This document shows, in pieces, positions 1 through 8,525 of a DNA stretch of 45,281 bases (position 1 is its first letter; each line of letters starts with the position of its first letter). Below the pieces are notes generated by a model, which was not told where the DNA came from, did no database searches, and saw only the letters and a program-made list of their open reading frames with translations. The position numbers and the translations under genes are program-made. Where the stretch lies: assembly GCA_030689795.1 (NCBI GenBank), contig JAUYEO010000169.1:1-45281 (forward strand), in the 5' to 3' direction. This DNA comes from Desulfobacterales bacterium. GTDB lineage: Bacteria > Desulfobacterota > Desulfobacteria > Desulfobacterales > RPRI01.

Positions 1-145
1 TACTATTATTACTGGTAAATAATTTTATTGAAATGTTCTCAGTATTAAGGCACACTGTAAAAAAATAATTTTTTCCGTCATGTTTTATCAAAAAACGTCA
101 TCCTAATTGCGCCTAACTTTGTATCTTACTGCGGGGTTCGATGAG

Positions 146-1717
146 CTAAGGGGCGCGGCGGCTTTTTAGCCGCGACCCTCTTGAGCGACGGGTTAGATAC
201 TGCGCTTGTTTTTCAAAGACAAGCAGACCTTGTTGGCTCTCAAACATTGCGGCATCTCTGAAGTATGTGCGTGCTTCTCTTTCCAAGCCCAGCCTTTCCG
301 CCACCCGTTTCAAATCAATACGGCTAAGCACATCGATAGTAACAGGTCTTTTTGCATCAAAGAACACGAGGGAATGAAGGAACCGCTTGGTGATGTCGGA
401 ATTGAGCAGAAGGCACATGAGAGTTGCTTCCTCCTCGGAACTGCACGGGATGGAGTAACAGGTATCGTCTAAAACCACCGGCTTGTTCTTGTGCTTTCCG
501 ACGACTACGAATCGGCAATTCTTATAGAGGCCGGAGATCGCCACCTTCCATGGAGAAAAAGTATAGTCTCCGACGCCGAATACAGAGAACTGCGGTCGCT
601 TCTGATAGATTATGCTCTGACGCCGATCCAGAGCCTCCGCGTGACTCAGCAGGTAAGCCCACGTCTTCGGAGCGGTTCTCGCAATAGACGCCGTGTCATC
701 ACCGGGCTTGCGTTGAGTAACAAGAACAGAGCGTTTCGGTATAAGCCTGTCATTGGCGAGGTCGGAAGACTTCAACAACGGATAGAGGTAGGTCGGTTCA
801 ATCCTGACCTGTTCACCAGAACCGTTGACCAGTGTGTCGCCGGACTTACTGAATTCCATGACGGAAGCCGCATCGTGTTTCACGCCAGAGCGCCATGTAT
901 AATAGGCAATACCGTCGAGATCGCGCAGCCGTTGATATTCGTCAACATCCGCGACTAGGTTTTTACCGACCAAGCCGAATGTCGTCAATTTATTATCGAA
1001 AGAAAGGTCTGCATATACTCCTGCCTTGGACAACAGGTCCGGCACACCCATGTGAACAACAAGCAAACAGGCATCAACCGAAACGCCGAAGTGCAATGCA
1101 GCGTCTATCAAATGAAGGCTTGCCCTGCCGATATTAAACTGATGGAGCCAGCCGTGGCGGAGCACTTTCCGAGCGGTTGAAGTCTTACAAAGCATGGCCA
1201 GACTGCCGTGCCGTCCATTAAGAGCTTCGAGGAGTTTGATCAACATCCATTCTGAAATGTCGAAGTTGGCCTTGCCGGTCTTCGCGGCAAAACCGACGTG
1301 ATTTTGGAAGTTTGTTTTCTCAGGAAGATTGTCACTTCTCAAGACCCCAAGCGCGGCATTGGTAACCCATGGAGGATTTCCAAGAACAAGTATTTCACCG
1401 CGAAACGTCGCAAAGAACTCTTTCCAATTGTAGGTGAAGAAATCCTGTCGAGCCACATGCCAATGAACGCCACTTGCATCATGGACTTTATTTCGCAAAT
1501 CCAAAACATAAGCATCATTAATGTCGAAAGCGAATATTTGGCGCACTTTGGAAAAAACATCATGTGCCGCAAGAACAAAACTGCCGTGGCCACACGTCGG
1601 TTCTACAATAACGGATGGTGAAATACCCGCGTAGCGGAGGAAGGTCGTAACAGCGACAGCCAAATCGCGGGGCGTCTGAAAATCTCCGAATTCTATTTTA
1701 GTCTTTTTGATTGTCAT
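146..1717 (-). CDS. N6-adenine DNA methyltransferase of a type II restriction-modification system
   Basis: This 523-residue protein is a class I SAM-dependent DNA methyltransferase that would protect host DNA by methylating adenine within the recognition site. Visible motifs are GDFQTP near residues 11-16 (motif X-like), VEPTCGHGSF near 38-47 (SAM-binding motif I) and GNPPWV near 113-118 (catalytic motif IV, NPPW, typical of N6-adenine enzymes of the Eco57I/TaqI-like group). The C-terminal half has no motif I can name and presumably contains the target recognition domain. Its ATG overlaps the TGA of the upstream endonuclease gene by four bases, so the two are translationally coupled. Family and catalytic class are secure; the recognition sequence cannot be read from the sequence. 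The last codons contain a short G+C-rich inverted repeat (about 155-175). Confidence 0.88.
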   Translation of the reverse strand: MTIKKTKIEFGDFQTPRDLAVAVTTFLRYAGISPSVIVEPTCGHGSFVLAAHDVFSKVRQIFAFDINDAYVLDLRNKVHDASGVHWHVARQDFFTYNWKEFFATFRGEILVLGNPPWVTNAALGVLRSDNLPEKTNFQNHVGFAAKTGKANFDISEWMLIKLLEALNGRHGSLAMLCKTSTARKVLRHGWLHQFNIGRASLHLIDAALHFGVSVDACLLVVHMGVPDLLSKAGVYADLSFDNKLTTFGLVGKNLVADVDEYQRLRDLDGIAYYTWRSGVKHDAASVMEFSKSGDTLVNGSGEQVRIEPTYLYPLLKSSDLANDRLIPKRSVLVTQRKPGDDTASIARTAPKTWAYLLSHAEALDRRQSIIYQKRPQFSVFGVGDYTFSPWKVAISGLYKNCRFVVVGKHKNKPVVLDDTCYSIPCSSEEEATLMCLLLNSDITKRFLHSLVFFDAKRPVTIDVLSRIDLKRVAERLGLEREARTYFRDAAMFESQQGLLVFEKQAQYLTRRSRGSRLKSRRAP

Positions 1718-2364
1718 GCGATGCGCTGTACGCCGGTGACTTTGCCGGCCTGCTCAATGACCCGGGCGTACTGAAGCCTCCATTGAAGAGCGTTTGAGAT
1801 GGTCAGATAGCCGACTTTGGGTATGGTTTTGAGGATTTCTTTCGCCAATTCCGTGGCCTGAATCTCGTCCACCGGCAAAAAACGCTCCGTCATAAAAGCA
1901 ACAAGATCATCAGCGTTGCCGTTATTGTCCAATATTTTAAGGAGTCCTGTCGTAGTCTGAAAGTCCCCGGTCTGGCCACTTTCGATAAAAATAACGTGTT
2001 TGATATCCAAAGTGGCAGTGCGTGTTTTCCGCTCGTCCTTCTTGTCGTAGACGAAAACCAATAGAGAGTAACCGAGTCCATATATTTTCTGTCGGGCGGA
2101 CTTAAAAGGGCAGGAGGATTGTGGTTGCCGGATACTGGTCACCTTTATGTCTATATCTAGTTTGGGGAAGTCTATCCCTTTCGCTGAGGAACCTCGTGCG
2201 TACTCGTATTTTTTCTGTAGCGCTTCCTGGAACTTATGTTCCAGATAGGTCCCGACGGCTTTGCCGTCCGTCACACCGAAAAGTGATTTCTCTTTGTGCC
2301 CTGATTCCCGATCAGCAAAGGCTTTTGCTTCTGTTTTCAGAAGTTGGACGGTAAGTTTTTGCAT
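1714..2364 (-). CDS. Type II restriction endonuclease, PD-(D/E)xK-like
   Basis: This 216-residue soluble protein lies immediately upstream of, and overlaps, the adenine methyltransferase, so it is most likely the cognate endonuclease. A plausible PD-(D/E)xK core is visible: a helix ending in GTYLEHKF (Glu42), then GIDFP (Asp65) and DIDIKVTS (Asp72-x-Lys74), with a hydrophobic strand (LLVFVYD, about 101-107) after it. The start ATG follows CGGGAGAAT at good spacing. The length fits simple type II enzymes. I infer the function from the motif and from the partner gene; I do not recognise a named prototype and cannot give the cut site. Confidence 0.75.
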   Translation of the reverse strand: MQKLTVQLLKTEAKAFADRESGHKEKSLFGVTDGKAVGTYLEHKFQEALQKKYEYARGSSAKGIDFPKLDIDIKVTSIRQPQSSCPFKSARQKIYGLGYSLLVFVYDKKDERKTRTATLDIKHVIFIESGQTGDFQTTTGLLKILDNNGNADDLVAFMTERFLPVDEIQATELAKEILKTIPKVGYLTISNALQWRLQYARVIEQAGKVTGVQRIA

Positions 2365-2391
2365 ATCATTCTCCCGATATTGGTAATAGGC

Positions 2392-2426
2392 GGAAAGCTT
2401 TCCATCTATGGCCTATATACGATGGA
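2392..2426. promoter_or_regulatory. Palindromes upstream of the restriction-modification operon
   Basis: A perfect 12-bp palindrome GGAAAGCTTTCC (2392-2403) is followed by a second inverted repeat, TCCATC (2401-2406) with GATGGA (2421-2426). They lie 28-62 bp upstream of the endonuclease ATG, where a regulator or autogenous repressor could bind. This is inferred from position only, since no controller-protein gene is present. Confidence 0.35.
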
Positions 2427-2514
2427 AAATATTCCCATATATTGTTGTATTATCAATAAAACACGAAAAATACACCATTAAATTTTCCACGTTTTAACGA
2501 TATTGATTGTTACC

Positions 2515-2748
2515 ATGGAAATCAAGAATAAATTTACACCAGATCCCAAAAGAAAACTTATGGATCAGGTGCGACAGGTTCTGAGATATCATCATTATTC
2601 GATGAGCACTGAAAAGACCTACTGTGACTGGATAAGCAAAGTCAAAAGGAAAATAGACCTGAGTTCAGCCCGAACCACCTCATCTATCTTTACAAAAACA
2701 AATAGTTGTGCAATAATAAATCATCAATCACCCTTTATGAACTCGTAA
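2515..2748 (+). pseudogene. Degraded tyrosine recombinase (integrase) N-terminal fragment
   Basis: From the ATG at 2515 the frame encodes a segment typical of the N-terminal SAM-like, DNA-binding domain of XerC/integron-type integrases: KLMDQVRQVLRYHHYSMSTE followed by TYCDWI. After about residue 45 the similarity ends and the frame reads random-looking sequence to a stop at 2748. The catalytic domain (R...HxxR...Y) is absent, so the gene cannot be functional. It sits next to a restriction-modification pair, which suggests the edge of an old mobile segment. The first 40 residues are a confident family match; where the break occurred is unclear. Confidence 0.6.
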
Positions 2749-2801
2749 CAAGGCATCACCCTTAATCAAAACATATTCTTTATCAGCCAGGCTTGTTTAT
2801 T

Positions 2802-4502
2802 ATGCTTCGAGAGCTTTCCATAAGAAACTTTGCAATAATAGACGATCTGAATATCCGCTTTTCAGACGGCCTGACCGTTTTAAGCGGGGAGACGGGCGCG
2901 GGCAAATCCATCATAATCAATGCCGTAAATCTTCTGCTTGGAAGCAGGGCAACCGCCGCAATGGTCAGAACCGGCGCTGAAACGGCGGAGCTTGAAGCCC
3001 TGTTCGAAATTGCACCGGAAAGCAAAGCTGCCCGACTTATGCTGAATCAGGGATATGATCCTTCCGAAGGGCTGCTTATCAGAAGAATTATATCAAAAAA
3101 TGAGCGTCACAGGATATATATAAACGGAAGGCTTTCAACGATTCAGATTTTAGACTCGGTAACCGAGAATCTTGCCAGCATTTCAGGGCAGCACGCGCAC
3201 CAGGGCTTGCTGAAAGAGGAACAGCATCTTTTAATCCTCGACCAGTTTGCCGGCCTTATGCCGATGCGAAACGAACTGGCCGGACTTTACAATGAAATAG
3301 TTCCTCTTGTTAAAAAGCTGAAAGAGCTTAATTCGGTAAAAGATCGCCGCACCGAGCAGATCGAATATCTTTCGTATCAGAAAAAGGAGATAATTGATGC
3401 GGCAATTAAACCGGGGGAGGATGTGTCTCTTGAGCAGGACAGAACAAGGCTGAAAAACAGAGAAACCCTTTTTGAGGCTGTGAACGGCAGCATCGAGGAG
3501 CTTTACAGCGCCCAGGGATCGGTAACCGAGCGGCTCGGAATTGTCAGAAAGAATCTTAATAAGGCGAGCCGGCTTGATCCGGAGCTTTCTTCAAAGGAAG
3601 TGTCTGTTGCTGAAGCCGTCTATAGTATCGAAGAGACCGCAAACTCTCTCAGGGCCTATCTTGCAAAAATCGAAACGGATGAAAAGGTACTTGAGGCGGT
3701 TGAGGCGCGCATTGATGTTTTAAACAAATTGAAGCGCAAATACGGTGGATCTCTCCAGGCGGTTTTTGAACAGCTTGATGCCATCCGGATGGAACTTTCC
3801 GGAATCGAAAATCTCTCCGAAACGATTGATGAAACGCAGAAAAAACTTGTCGGGCTGCATAAGGAGCTTGCTGCCTGCGCAAGAGAGCTTTCTGGAAAAA
3901 GGAGAGAAAGCGCAAAGGATTTTGCTTTAAAAGTGGAAAAAGAGCTTTCAACACTTAAAATGCCCCGCACAAAATTTGAAGTATCCCTGCAAACCCAGCC
4001 GACTTCAGACAGTGCCGATTTGTTTTTTACAACCGCCGGCAGCATCATAAATGAAACCGGGATCGACAGAGCTCTGTTTCTGATCGCTCCGAATGTGGGA
4101 GAGGCTTTAAAGCCTCTCTCCGGCATAGCCTCCGGAGGAGAGCTTTCAAGAGTTATACTCGCATTAAAGGCTCTGCTTGCAGGGACCGAATCGGTTGAGA
4201 CGATTGTTTTTGATGAGGTTGACGCAGGCATCGGGGGTGGTGTCGCCGAGGTTGTCGGAAGAAAAATGGCATCCCTTGCCCGGCATCACCAGATAATATG
4301 CATTACCCATCTTCCGCAGATTGCAAAATTCGGCGATCATCATTTAAGAATTTCGAAACATGTATCAGGAGGAAGAACAAGAACAACAATTACGCCGCTG
4401 GCTGAAAATGAACGAGTAGAAGAAATTGCAAGAATGCTCGGGGGTGAGGAAATCACACGGGCAACGATTGCGCACGCACGCGAGATGCTTGAAAGCAGAT
4501 GA
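2802..4502 (+). CDS. recN: DNA repair protein RecN (SMC-like ATPase)
   Basis: RecN is a cytoplasmic SMC-like ATPase that acts early in recombinational double-strand break repair. The 566-residue product has the expected order: an N-terminal head with Walker A GETGAGKS (29-36), a long coiled-coil middle (about 160-390), the ABC signature ASGGELSR (about 443-450) and Walker B IVFDEVD (about 468-474), then a THLPQIA segment. The length is normal for the family. I chose the ATG at 2802, giving MLRELSIRNF, over a TTG three codons upstream because family members begin at this point. The stop overlaps the next ATG (ATGA at 4499-4502), so recN and the histidine kinase are co-translated. Confidence 0.95.
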   Translation: MLRELSIRNFAIIDDLNIRFSDGLTVLSGETGAGKSIIINAVNLLLGSRATAAMVRTGAETAELEALFEIAPESKAARLMLNQGYDPSEGLLIRRIISKNERHRIYINGRLSTIQILDSVTENLASISGQHAHQGLLKEEQHLLILDQFAGLMPMRNELAGLYNEIVPLVKKLKELNSVKDRRTEQIEYLSYQKKEIIDAAIKPGEDVSLEQDRTRLKNRETLFEAVNGSIEELYSAQGSVTERLGIVRKNLNKASRLDPELSSKEVSVAEAVYSIEETANSLRAYLAKIETDEKVLEAVEARIDVLNKLKRKYGGSLQAVFEQLDAIRMELSGIENLSETIDETQKKLVGLHKELAACARELSGKRRESAKDFALKVEKELSTLKMPRTKFEVSLQTQPTSDSADLFFTTAGSIINETGIDRALFLIAPNVGEALKPLSGIASGGELSRVILALKALLAGTESVETIVFDEVDAGIGGGVAEVVGRKMASLARHHQIICITHLPQIAKFGDHHLRISKHVSGGRTRTTITPLAENERVEEIARMLGGEEITRATIAHAREMLESR

Positions 4503-6700
4503 TAAATCCCTACAGCATTCCACCCTTACTGACTTTGTGCTGTTTTCTCGGACTGGCCGTATTGACTCTTATGCGGGGCAGAAAAACCGAGGTCAATATC
4601 CTTTTTTTCATTCTCTGCCTTCTCGGGTCCTTTCTGTATATCGATATATTCCTTGTTTTAAATGTGGAATCTGACGCGACCGCTCTTTTTATAAGTCGCG
4701 CCGATCATTTTATTATAATTTACCTCTTTCCTGTTTATGTTCACTTCTTTCACGCGTATCTCAACATTAACAACCGTAAATGGCTTACAGGATTTGCGTA
4801 TGCCTGCGCTTTTGCCCTGATGTGGCTGACTCCCACACCATTATATATTGAATCGATGCACAGGCATTATTTCGGCTACTTTGCAAGGGCAGGAAAGCTT
4901 TACCCTTTATTCGGCCTGGGGAGTCTTTTCATAACGATATATGTTCTTACACTGCTCTATAATGCAATACTCAGGGAAAAAAGCAGCATAAGAAAAAACA
5001 ATCTGAAATATATTTTTACCGGATTCGGGCTCATGGGCCTTATGAACGGGCTGAATGTTTTGCCCATGCACGGTTATCCCGTATATCCGCCGGGCAGTTT
5101 AAGCTTTATCCCCCTTATTGTTTTTGCTGTAGGGCTTTTTAAGTATGATCTTCTCGATATGGGGATTCTGATAAAAAAAAGCCTTGTCTATTCGCTCCTT
5201 ATGGCATTTCTTACCGGATTTTATGCCCTTGTCGTCATGCTGGCACACAAGGTTTTCAAGGATTATTATTTCCCGGGTTCGATATATTTTCCTGTAATTT
5301 TTTTTCTGATTATTACTTTCATTTTCGGGCCGCTCAAGACGCAGATACAGAAGATAGTGGACCGGCTTTTTTTCAAAGGTAAGTATGACTATCAGAAGAC
5401 AATAAAACATGTAAGCCGGATGATAGTCTCCGTCCTCGATTTTAAGGAGATCGGGAGATTACTCACGGAAACAGTCACAAACGCCATACAGGCCGATAAT
5501 TGCGCTCTTTATCTGCGAAACCATTATTTGCATAACGAGGCCGGTTCGGGCTTTGCTATCTGCTCTGCAAAAGGAAGCCATATATATACCGGGAATGAAT
5601 CACTTATTTCAGGGGAATCACCTTTTATAATTCTGATGGAAAAGTGTCGCAGGCCGCTTATCAGAAAGAACCTGATGGAGCGTTCGGATGATCCTGAGAT
5701 ACAAAAAGTTCTTTCGGTAATGGATTCATTTCATGCAGAAATGGCTTTACCGATGATTTTCGAGGAATCGCTGAACGGATTTATTATTCTCGGGGAAAAA
5801 CTTTCCGGTGATCTTTATACACCCGAAGATCTCGATCTTCTTGAAACTCTTTCCATGCAGAGCGCTCTTGCCGTTCAGAATACCCGCTCATACAAGATTA
5901 TAGATGAACTGAATAGGGGTCTCGAAGAAAAGGTTGAACAAAGAACCCGTGATTTGGAAAATGCGCTTAACGAGAAAGAAAAAGCGCAGGAGCAGCTTAT
6001 CAGATCCGAAAGCCTTGCGGCCATCGGCCAGCTTGTGGCAGGGGTTGCGCATGAACTCAATAATCCTCTTTCAAGCAGCACAAGTCTCGTGCAATCGGCC
6101 ATAGAAGACCTTGAGAAATTGAATAAGGAAAAACAGCCTGCCCAGGAATTGATTTCGGATCTTAAATTTGCGGAAAAAGAGCTTGGGAGGGCAAAAGGAG
6201 TTGTCGCAAGCCTCCTCGGTCTTTCAAGACAAAGCCACACCTATTTTGAGACAGTCTGCATGAACCTTGTAATAAAGGATGCGTTAAGAATCCTGTCCAA
6301 CAAGTTAAAAAAGAGCTATGTCGTCATTACGGAAAATTACGAAAATAACCTGCCTGATATCAGAGGCAATTTTGCCAATCTGGGGCAGGTGGCTCTCAAT
6401 ATAATATTAAACGCTTTTCAGGCTGTTGATTTAAAAAGCGGAAAAATCATTCTTTCAACTTATTATGATGATATGAAAAAACAGGTTGTATTTGAATGCG
6501 CAGATAACGGACCGGGCATCCCGGAATCAATCCGTCGGGATATTTTCAAGCCTTTTTACACAACAAAAGATGTCGGAAAGGGAACCGGCCTCGGGCTTTA
6601 CATGTGCCACGAGATTATTGCCAAACATAAAGGGAGTATAACCCTTCAAAGCTCTGAGTCAGGCGGCGCAAAATTTGTTGTCAGGCTGCCTGTTAATTAA
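4499..6700 (+). CDS. Membrane-bound sensor histidine kinase with GAF domain
   Basis: This 733-residue kinase has a multi-helix N-terminal membrane region (about 8-280, seven or eight hydrophobic segments) resembling the 7TM sensor modules of PrsK-like kinases. A GAF-like domain follows (about 305-460), then a coiled-coil linker (465-505), a HisKA dimerisation domain with the phospho-acceptor His518 in GVAHELNNPL, and an ATPase domain. The ATPase has the N-box around Asn634/638, the G1 box DNGPGIP (669-675), an F-box FKPFYTT and the G2 box GTGLGL (695-700). No receiver domain or response regulator gene is adjacent, so the partner is unknown. It is coupled to recN by a 4-bp overlap. Function as a kinase is secure; the signal is not. 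Confidence 0.9.
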   Translation: MINPYSIPPLLTLCCFLGLAVLTLMRGRKTEVNILFFILCLLGSFLYIDIFLVLNVESDATALFISRADHFIIIYLFPVYVHFFHAYLNINNRKWLTGFAYACAFALMWLTPTPLYIESMHRHYFGYFARAGKLYPLFGLGSLFITIYVLTLLYNAILREKSSIRKNNLKYIFTGFGLMGLMNGLNVLPMHGYPVYPPGSLSFIPLIVFAVGLFKYDLLDMGILIKKSLVYSLLMAFLTGFYALVVMLAHKVFKDYYFPGSIYFPVIFFLIITFIFGPLKTQIQKIVDRLFFKGKYDYQKTIKHVSRMIVSVLDFKEIGRLLTETVTNAIQADNCALYLRNHYLHNEAGSGFAICSAKGSHIYTGNESLISGESPFIILMEKCRRPLIRKNLMERSDDPEIQKVLSVMDSFHAEMALPMIFEESLNGFIILGEKLSGDLYTPEDLDLLETLSMQSALAVQNTRSYKIIDELNRGLEEKVEQRTRDLENALNEKEKAQEQLIRSESLAAIGQLVAGVAHELNNPLSSSTSLVQSAIEDLEKLNKEKQPAQELISDLKFAEKELGRAKGVVASLLGLSRQSHTYFETVCMNLVIKDALRILSNKLKKSYVVITENYENNLPDIRGNFANLGQVALNIILNAFQAVDLKSGKIILSTYYDDMKKQVVFECADNGPGIPESIRRDIFKPFYTTKDVGKGTGLGLYMCHEIIAKHKGSITLQSSESGGAKFVVRLPVN

Positions 6701-6741
6701 TTTCCATCCGGAAATGGCCTTTTTGTGCGATCTCGGTGTCA
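6701..6741 (+). repeat. Dispersed 3'-flank repeat, copy 1
   Basis: The segment starts at the base after the kinase stop codon. It begins with a hairpin (ATTTCC/GGAAAT around ATCC), continues with GGCCTTTTTG, and then has a conserved tail TGTGCGATCTCGGTGTCA. The same 40-bp string, nearly identical, occurs in reverse at 25111-25150 directly behind the qmoC stop. A short hairpin followed by T5 could act as a transcription terminator. Confidence 0.7.
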
Positions 6742-7135
6742 TTTTGAAGCCGGAGCACCCGGCATCCGGCGATAAATGAAAGGAGTCGAATTCGGCCCCT
6801 TTGATAAATCTGGAATTATGCAATTTTTACCACAGGCCGAAAGAACTCCAAGTGATGGGGCGATTTTATGTCAATAAATCAATATCCGTTAAAAGCTGTT
6901 AAATCACAAAACAAGGTTTGACCCTATGCGCCCTCTCAAGATATCAACTGTAAGAGTCAAAAGCCAGACCCGACCCCTTTTACACGTCTTCCCCGGCACT
7001 AAAACCTGCATCAAGGCTTGGTTTAATGTTAAGACACTTCCTATGCCCTCACCGGAAAAGAATAAATGTTTTGTTGTTAAAAACAATATTTTACCAGAAT
7101 CATTATAAATTGGCTCTCAGAAATGCACTGACACC

Positions 7136-7270
7136 AGAGCCAATTGCAAAAGTCCTAAAAAGAGAAGAATTTGTCATTCCCACGAAAGTGGGAATCCAGT
7201 CTTATCAATATGTTGCAAAAATTTCTGGATTCCCGTTTGCACGGGAATAACGACTTTTGCAATTGGCTCT
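7136..7270. mobile_element. MITE-like 135-bp palindromic element
   Basis: Both ends carry an exact 19-bp terminal inverted repeat, AGAGCCAATTGCAAAAGTC (7136-7154, and its complement at 7252-7270). Nested inside is a second inverted pair: a GTCATTCCCACGAAAG-type arm with its GGGAATCCAG tail (7173-7199), and the matching CTGGATTCCCG...CGGGAATAACGAC arm (7225-7254). There is no coding capacity. The inner GTCATTCCC...GGGAATCCAG type is a widespread bacterial repeat. A related single arm is visible near 23247-23270. Confidence 0.75.
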
Positions 7271-7644
7271 GACGTTTATATATTACAACACCGGTTCTCG
7301 ACTTAATTTATCGGTTCCGACTTAGGTTCCGACTTAAAAAGCGCGATTTAGATCAAAACCAGGATAAAAGGGATCGTCGTAATAAAAGATAATTGAACAA
7401 ACTTAGAAAGATAAACACGGGAAGGCTTTAAAAATCACATTCCGCATTTTTCTGAGATAGCGTGCAAATTTCCCGTAAAAAACCCCTGAAACACCGCAAT
7501 TTGACCTCAAATTTCTGAGATACAAAACCGCTCGAATCCACAAACCCACCCATTCCTAACTCCCTGCAAGTCCTGTCAAATCCCATCATGTCCCACAATA
7601 AAACATCCCCAAATCATATTTCTTAAATAGCGTGCTCCCCTATA

Positions 7645-7698
7645 GTCGCCGATTAGGTTATTTTGTCGCCGATTAGCTTTTGATTTGTCGCCGAATAG
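7645..7698 (+). repeat. Three direct repeats of GTCGCCGAxTAG
   Basis: GTCGCCGATTAG (7645), GTCGCCGATTAG (7665) and GTCGCCGAATAG (7687) are spaced 20 and 22 bp, about two helical turns apart. Such phased repeats are typical of transposase-binding ends (for example IS21-type) or of iteron-like binding sites. No associated gene is present. Confidence 0.5.
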
Positions 7699-7763
7699 GC
7701 TATTGCTGATAAATTTGCTCCTTTTTTCAGGCAACCGGTTACAATTTGGTCACAAACGAAAAA

Positions 7764-7793
7764 AAGGGGCTAACCGTAATTGGCTAACCCCTT
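7764..7793 (-). terminator. Intrinsic terminator of tRNA-Val
   Basis: On the minus strand a 12-bp stem (AAGGGGTTAGCC with GGTTAGCCCCTT, two G-U pairs) closes a 6-nt loop and is followed by a run of seven T. It lies 8 bp after the encoded CCA of tRNA-Val. Confidence 0.85.
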
Positions 7794-7801
7794 GATATTT
7801 C

Positions 7802-7876
7802 TGGTAGGCGCGATTGGATTTGAACCAACGACTTCTACCGTGTCAGGGTAGCGCTCTCCCCCTGAGCTACGCGCCT
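7802..7876 (-). tRNA. tRNA-Val(GAC)
   Basis: The 75-nt sequence folds as a standard cloverleaf: acceptor AGGCGCG/CGCGCCT, D arm GCTC/GAGC, anticodon stem CTACC/GGTAG with loop CTGACAC (anticodon GAC, valine), and T arm with loop TTCAAAT. The 3' CCA is encoded. It lies 55 bp downstream of pgsA on the same strand and is followed by a terminator. Confidence 0.95.
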
Positions 7877-7931
7877 TTACTTTGAAAAAAATTAACACCT
7901 CTGAATTTTCATGTCAAGGGAAATGAACTCT

Positions 7932-8492
7932 TTATTTCTGTTTCTGGTTGTTTAATGAAGCCGCCTGAAGAATATTCATGCCCTTGTAAATATAGTGAAA
8001 TCCGGAAAGTATCGACAGTCCTGCCGTAAGCCAGTAAAAGCTGTTCTTAATTAATTCAGTCTCCGAAATCTCCGGGTTTAATAGAATGAATATAACGGTT
8101 GAAATCTGGGCGACAGTCGTGCATTTGCTGACAAAGCTCGGTTTGATATCAACAGATATATCTGTTATAGAAAAAACGGCTATCCCGAGAAGGATAAGCA
8201 CATCACGGCTTATCACGATAACCGTCAGCCATCCGGGAATGATCTTGAGAATTGCAAGACTTACAAATGCGGAAATTATAAGGAGTTTGTCGGCAATCGG
8301 GTCAAGATAAGCTCCGAGTACCGTTCGCTGATTGAAATATCTTGCAAGGAGTCCGTCAAGGCCGTCGCTTAAACCTGCAACCGTAAAAACAATGAGAGCG
8401 GAAAAGAACAGATCCTTGATCAGGGCAATAACAAAAAGAGGAACCAGCAGGATTCTGATAATCGTTAATATGTTTGGAATGTTTATCTTCAT
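7932..8492 (-). CDS. pgsA: CDP-diacylglycerol-glycerol-3-phosphate 3-phosphatidyltransferase
   Basis: PgsA makes phosphatidylglycerol phosphate from CDP-diacylglycerol and glycerol 3-phosphate in the inner membrane. The CDP-alcohol phosphotransferase motif D-x2-D-G-x2-A-R-x8-G-x3-D-x3-D is intact (Asp43, Asp46, Arg51, Gly60, Asp64, Asp68), and several hydrophobic segments surround it. I chose the ATG at 8492 (MKINIPNILT), which fits known N-termini. An ATG two codons upstream and a TTG six codons upstream are possible, and none has a strong ribosome-binding site. The gene follows the polyprenyl synthase by about 30 bp, so an rimO-prenyl synthase-pgsA operon is likely. The 186-residue length is normal. 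Confidence 0.92.
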   Translation of the reverse strand: MKINIPNILTIIRILLVPLFVIALIKDLFFSALIVFTVAGLSDGLDGLLARYFNQRTVLGAYLDPIADKLLIISAFVSLAILKIIPGWLTVIVISRDVLILLGIAVFSITDISVDIKPSFVSKCTTVAQISTVIFILLNPEISETELIKNSFYWLTAGLSILSGFHYIYKGMNILQAASLNNQKQK

Positions 8493-8525
8493 TTGCATAT
8501 GCCGGGGCAAGTCTTAAAGCAGGTT

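Larger units (their letters stand above)
6742..7763. other. Non-coding stretch with degenerate repeats
   Basis: About 1 kb with no convincing gene: open frames here are short, lack ribosome-binding sites and resemble no family I know. It contains a MITE-like element (7136-7270), a partial inverted copy of that element's end (7108-7117), imperfect repeats of the type TTTCTGAGATAGCGTGC near 7447 and 7618, and three GTCGCCGAxTAG-type repeats (7645-7698). It looks like a graveyard of mobile-element ends. Confidence 0.6.

Noticed and set aside
491-958. 155-residue plus-strand frame inside the methyltransferase gene
   Set aside because: It is antisense to a well-supported gene with intact motifs, and its product resembles nothing known.
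2503-2748. A functional recombinase or integrase gene
   Set aside because: Only the N-terminal DNA-binding segment is recognisable; the catalytic residues are missing and the frame ends after 80 codons.
6904-7250. Small open frames of 60-74 residues in the non-coding stretch
   Set aside because: Overlapping on both strands, without ribosome-binding sites, and running through the MITE-like element.
7645-7698. CRISPR array
   Set aside because: The repeats are only 12 bp, the spacers of 8-10 bp are too short, and no cas gene is present.
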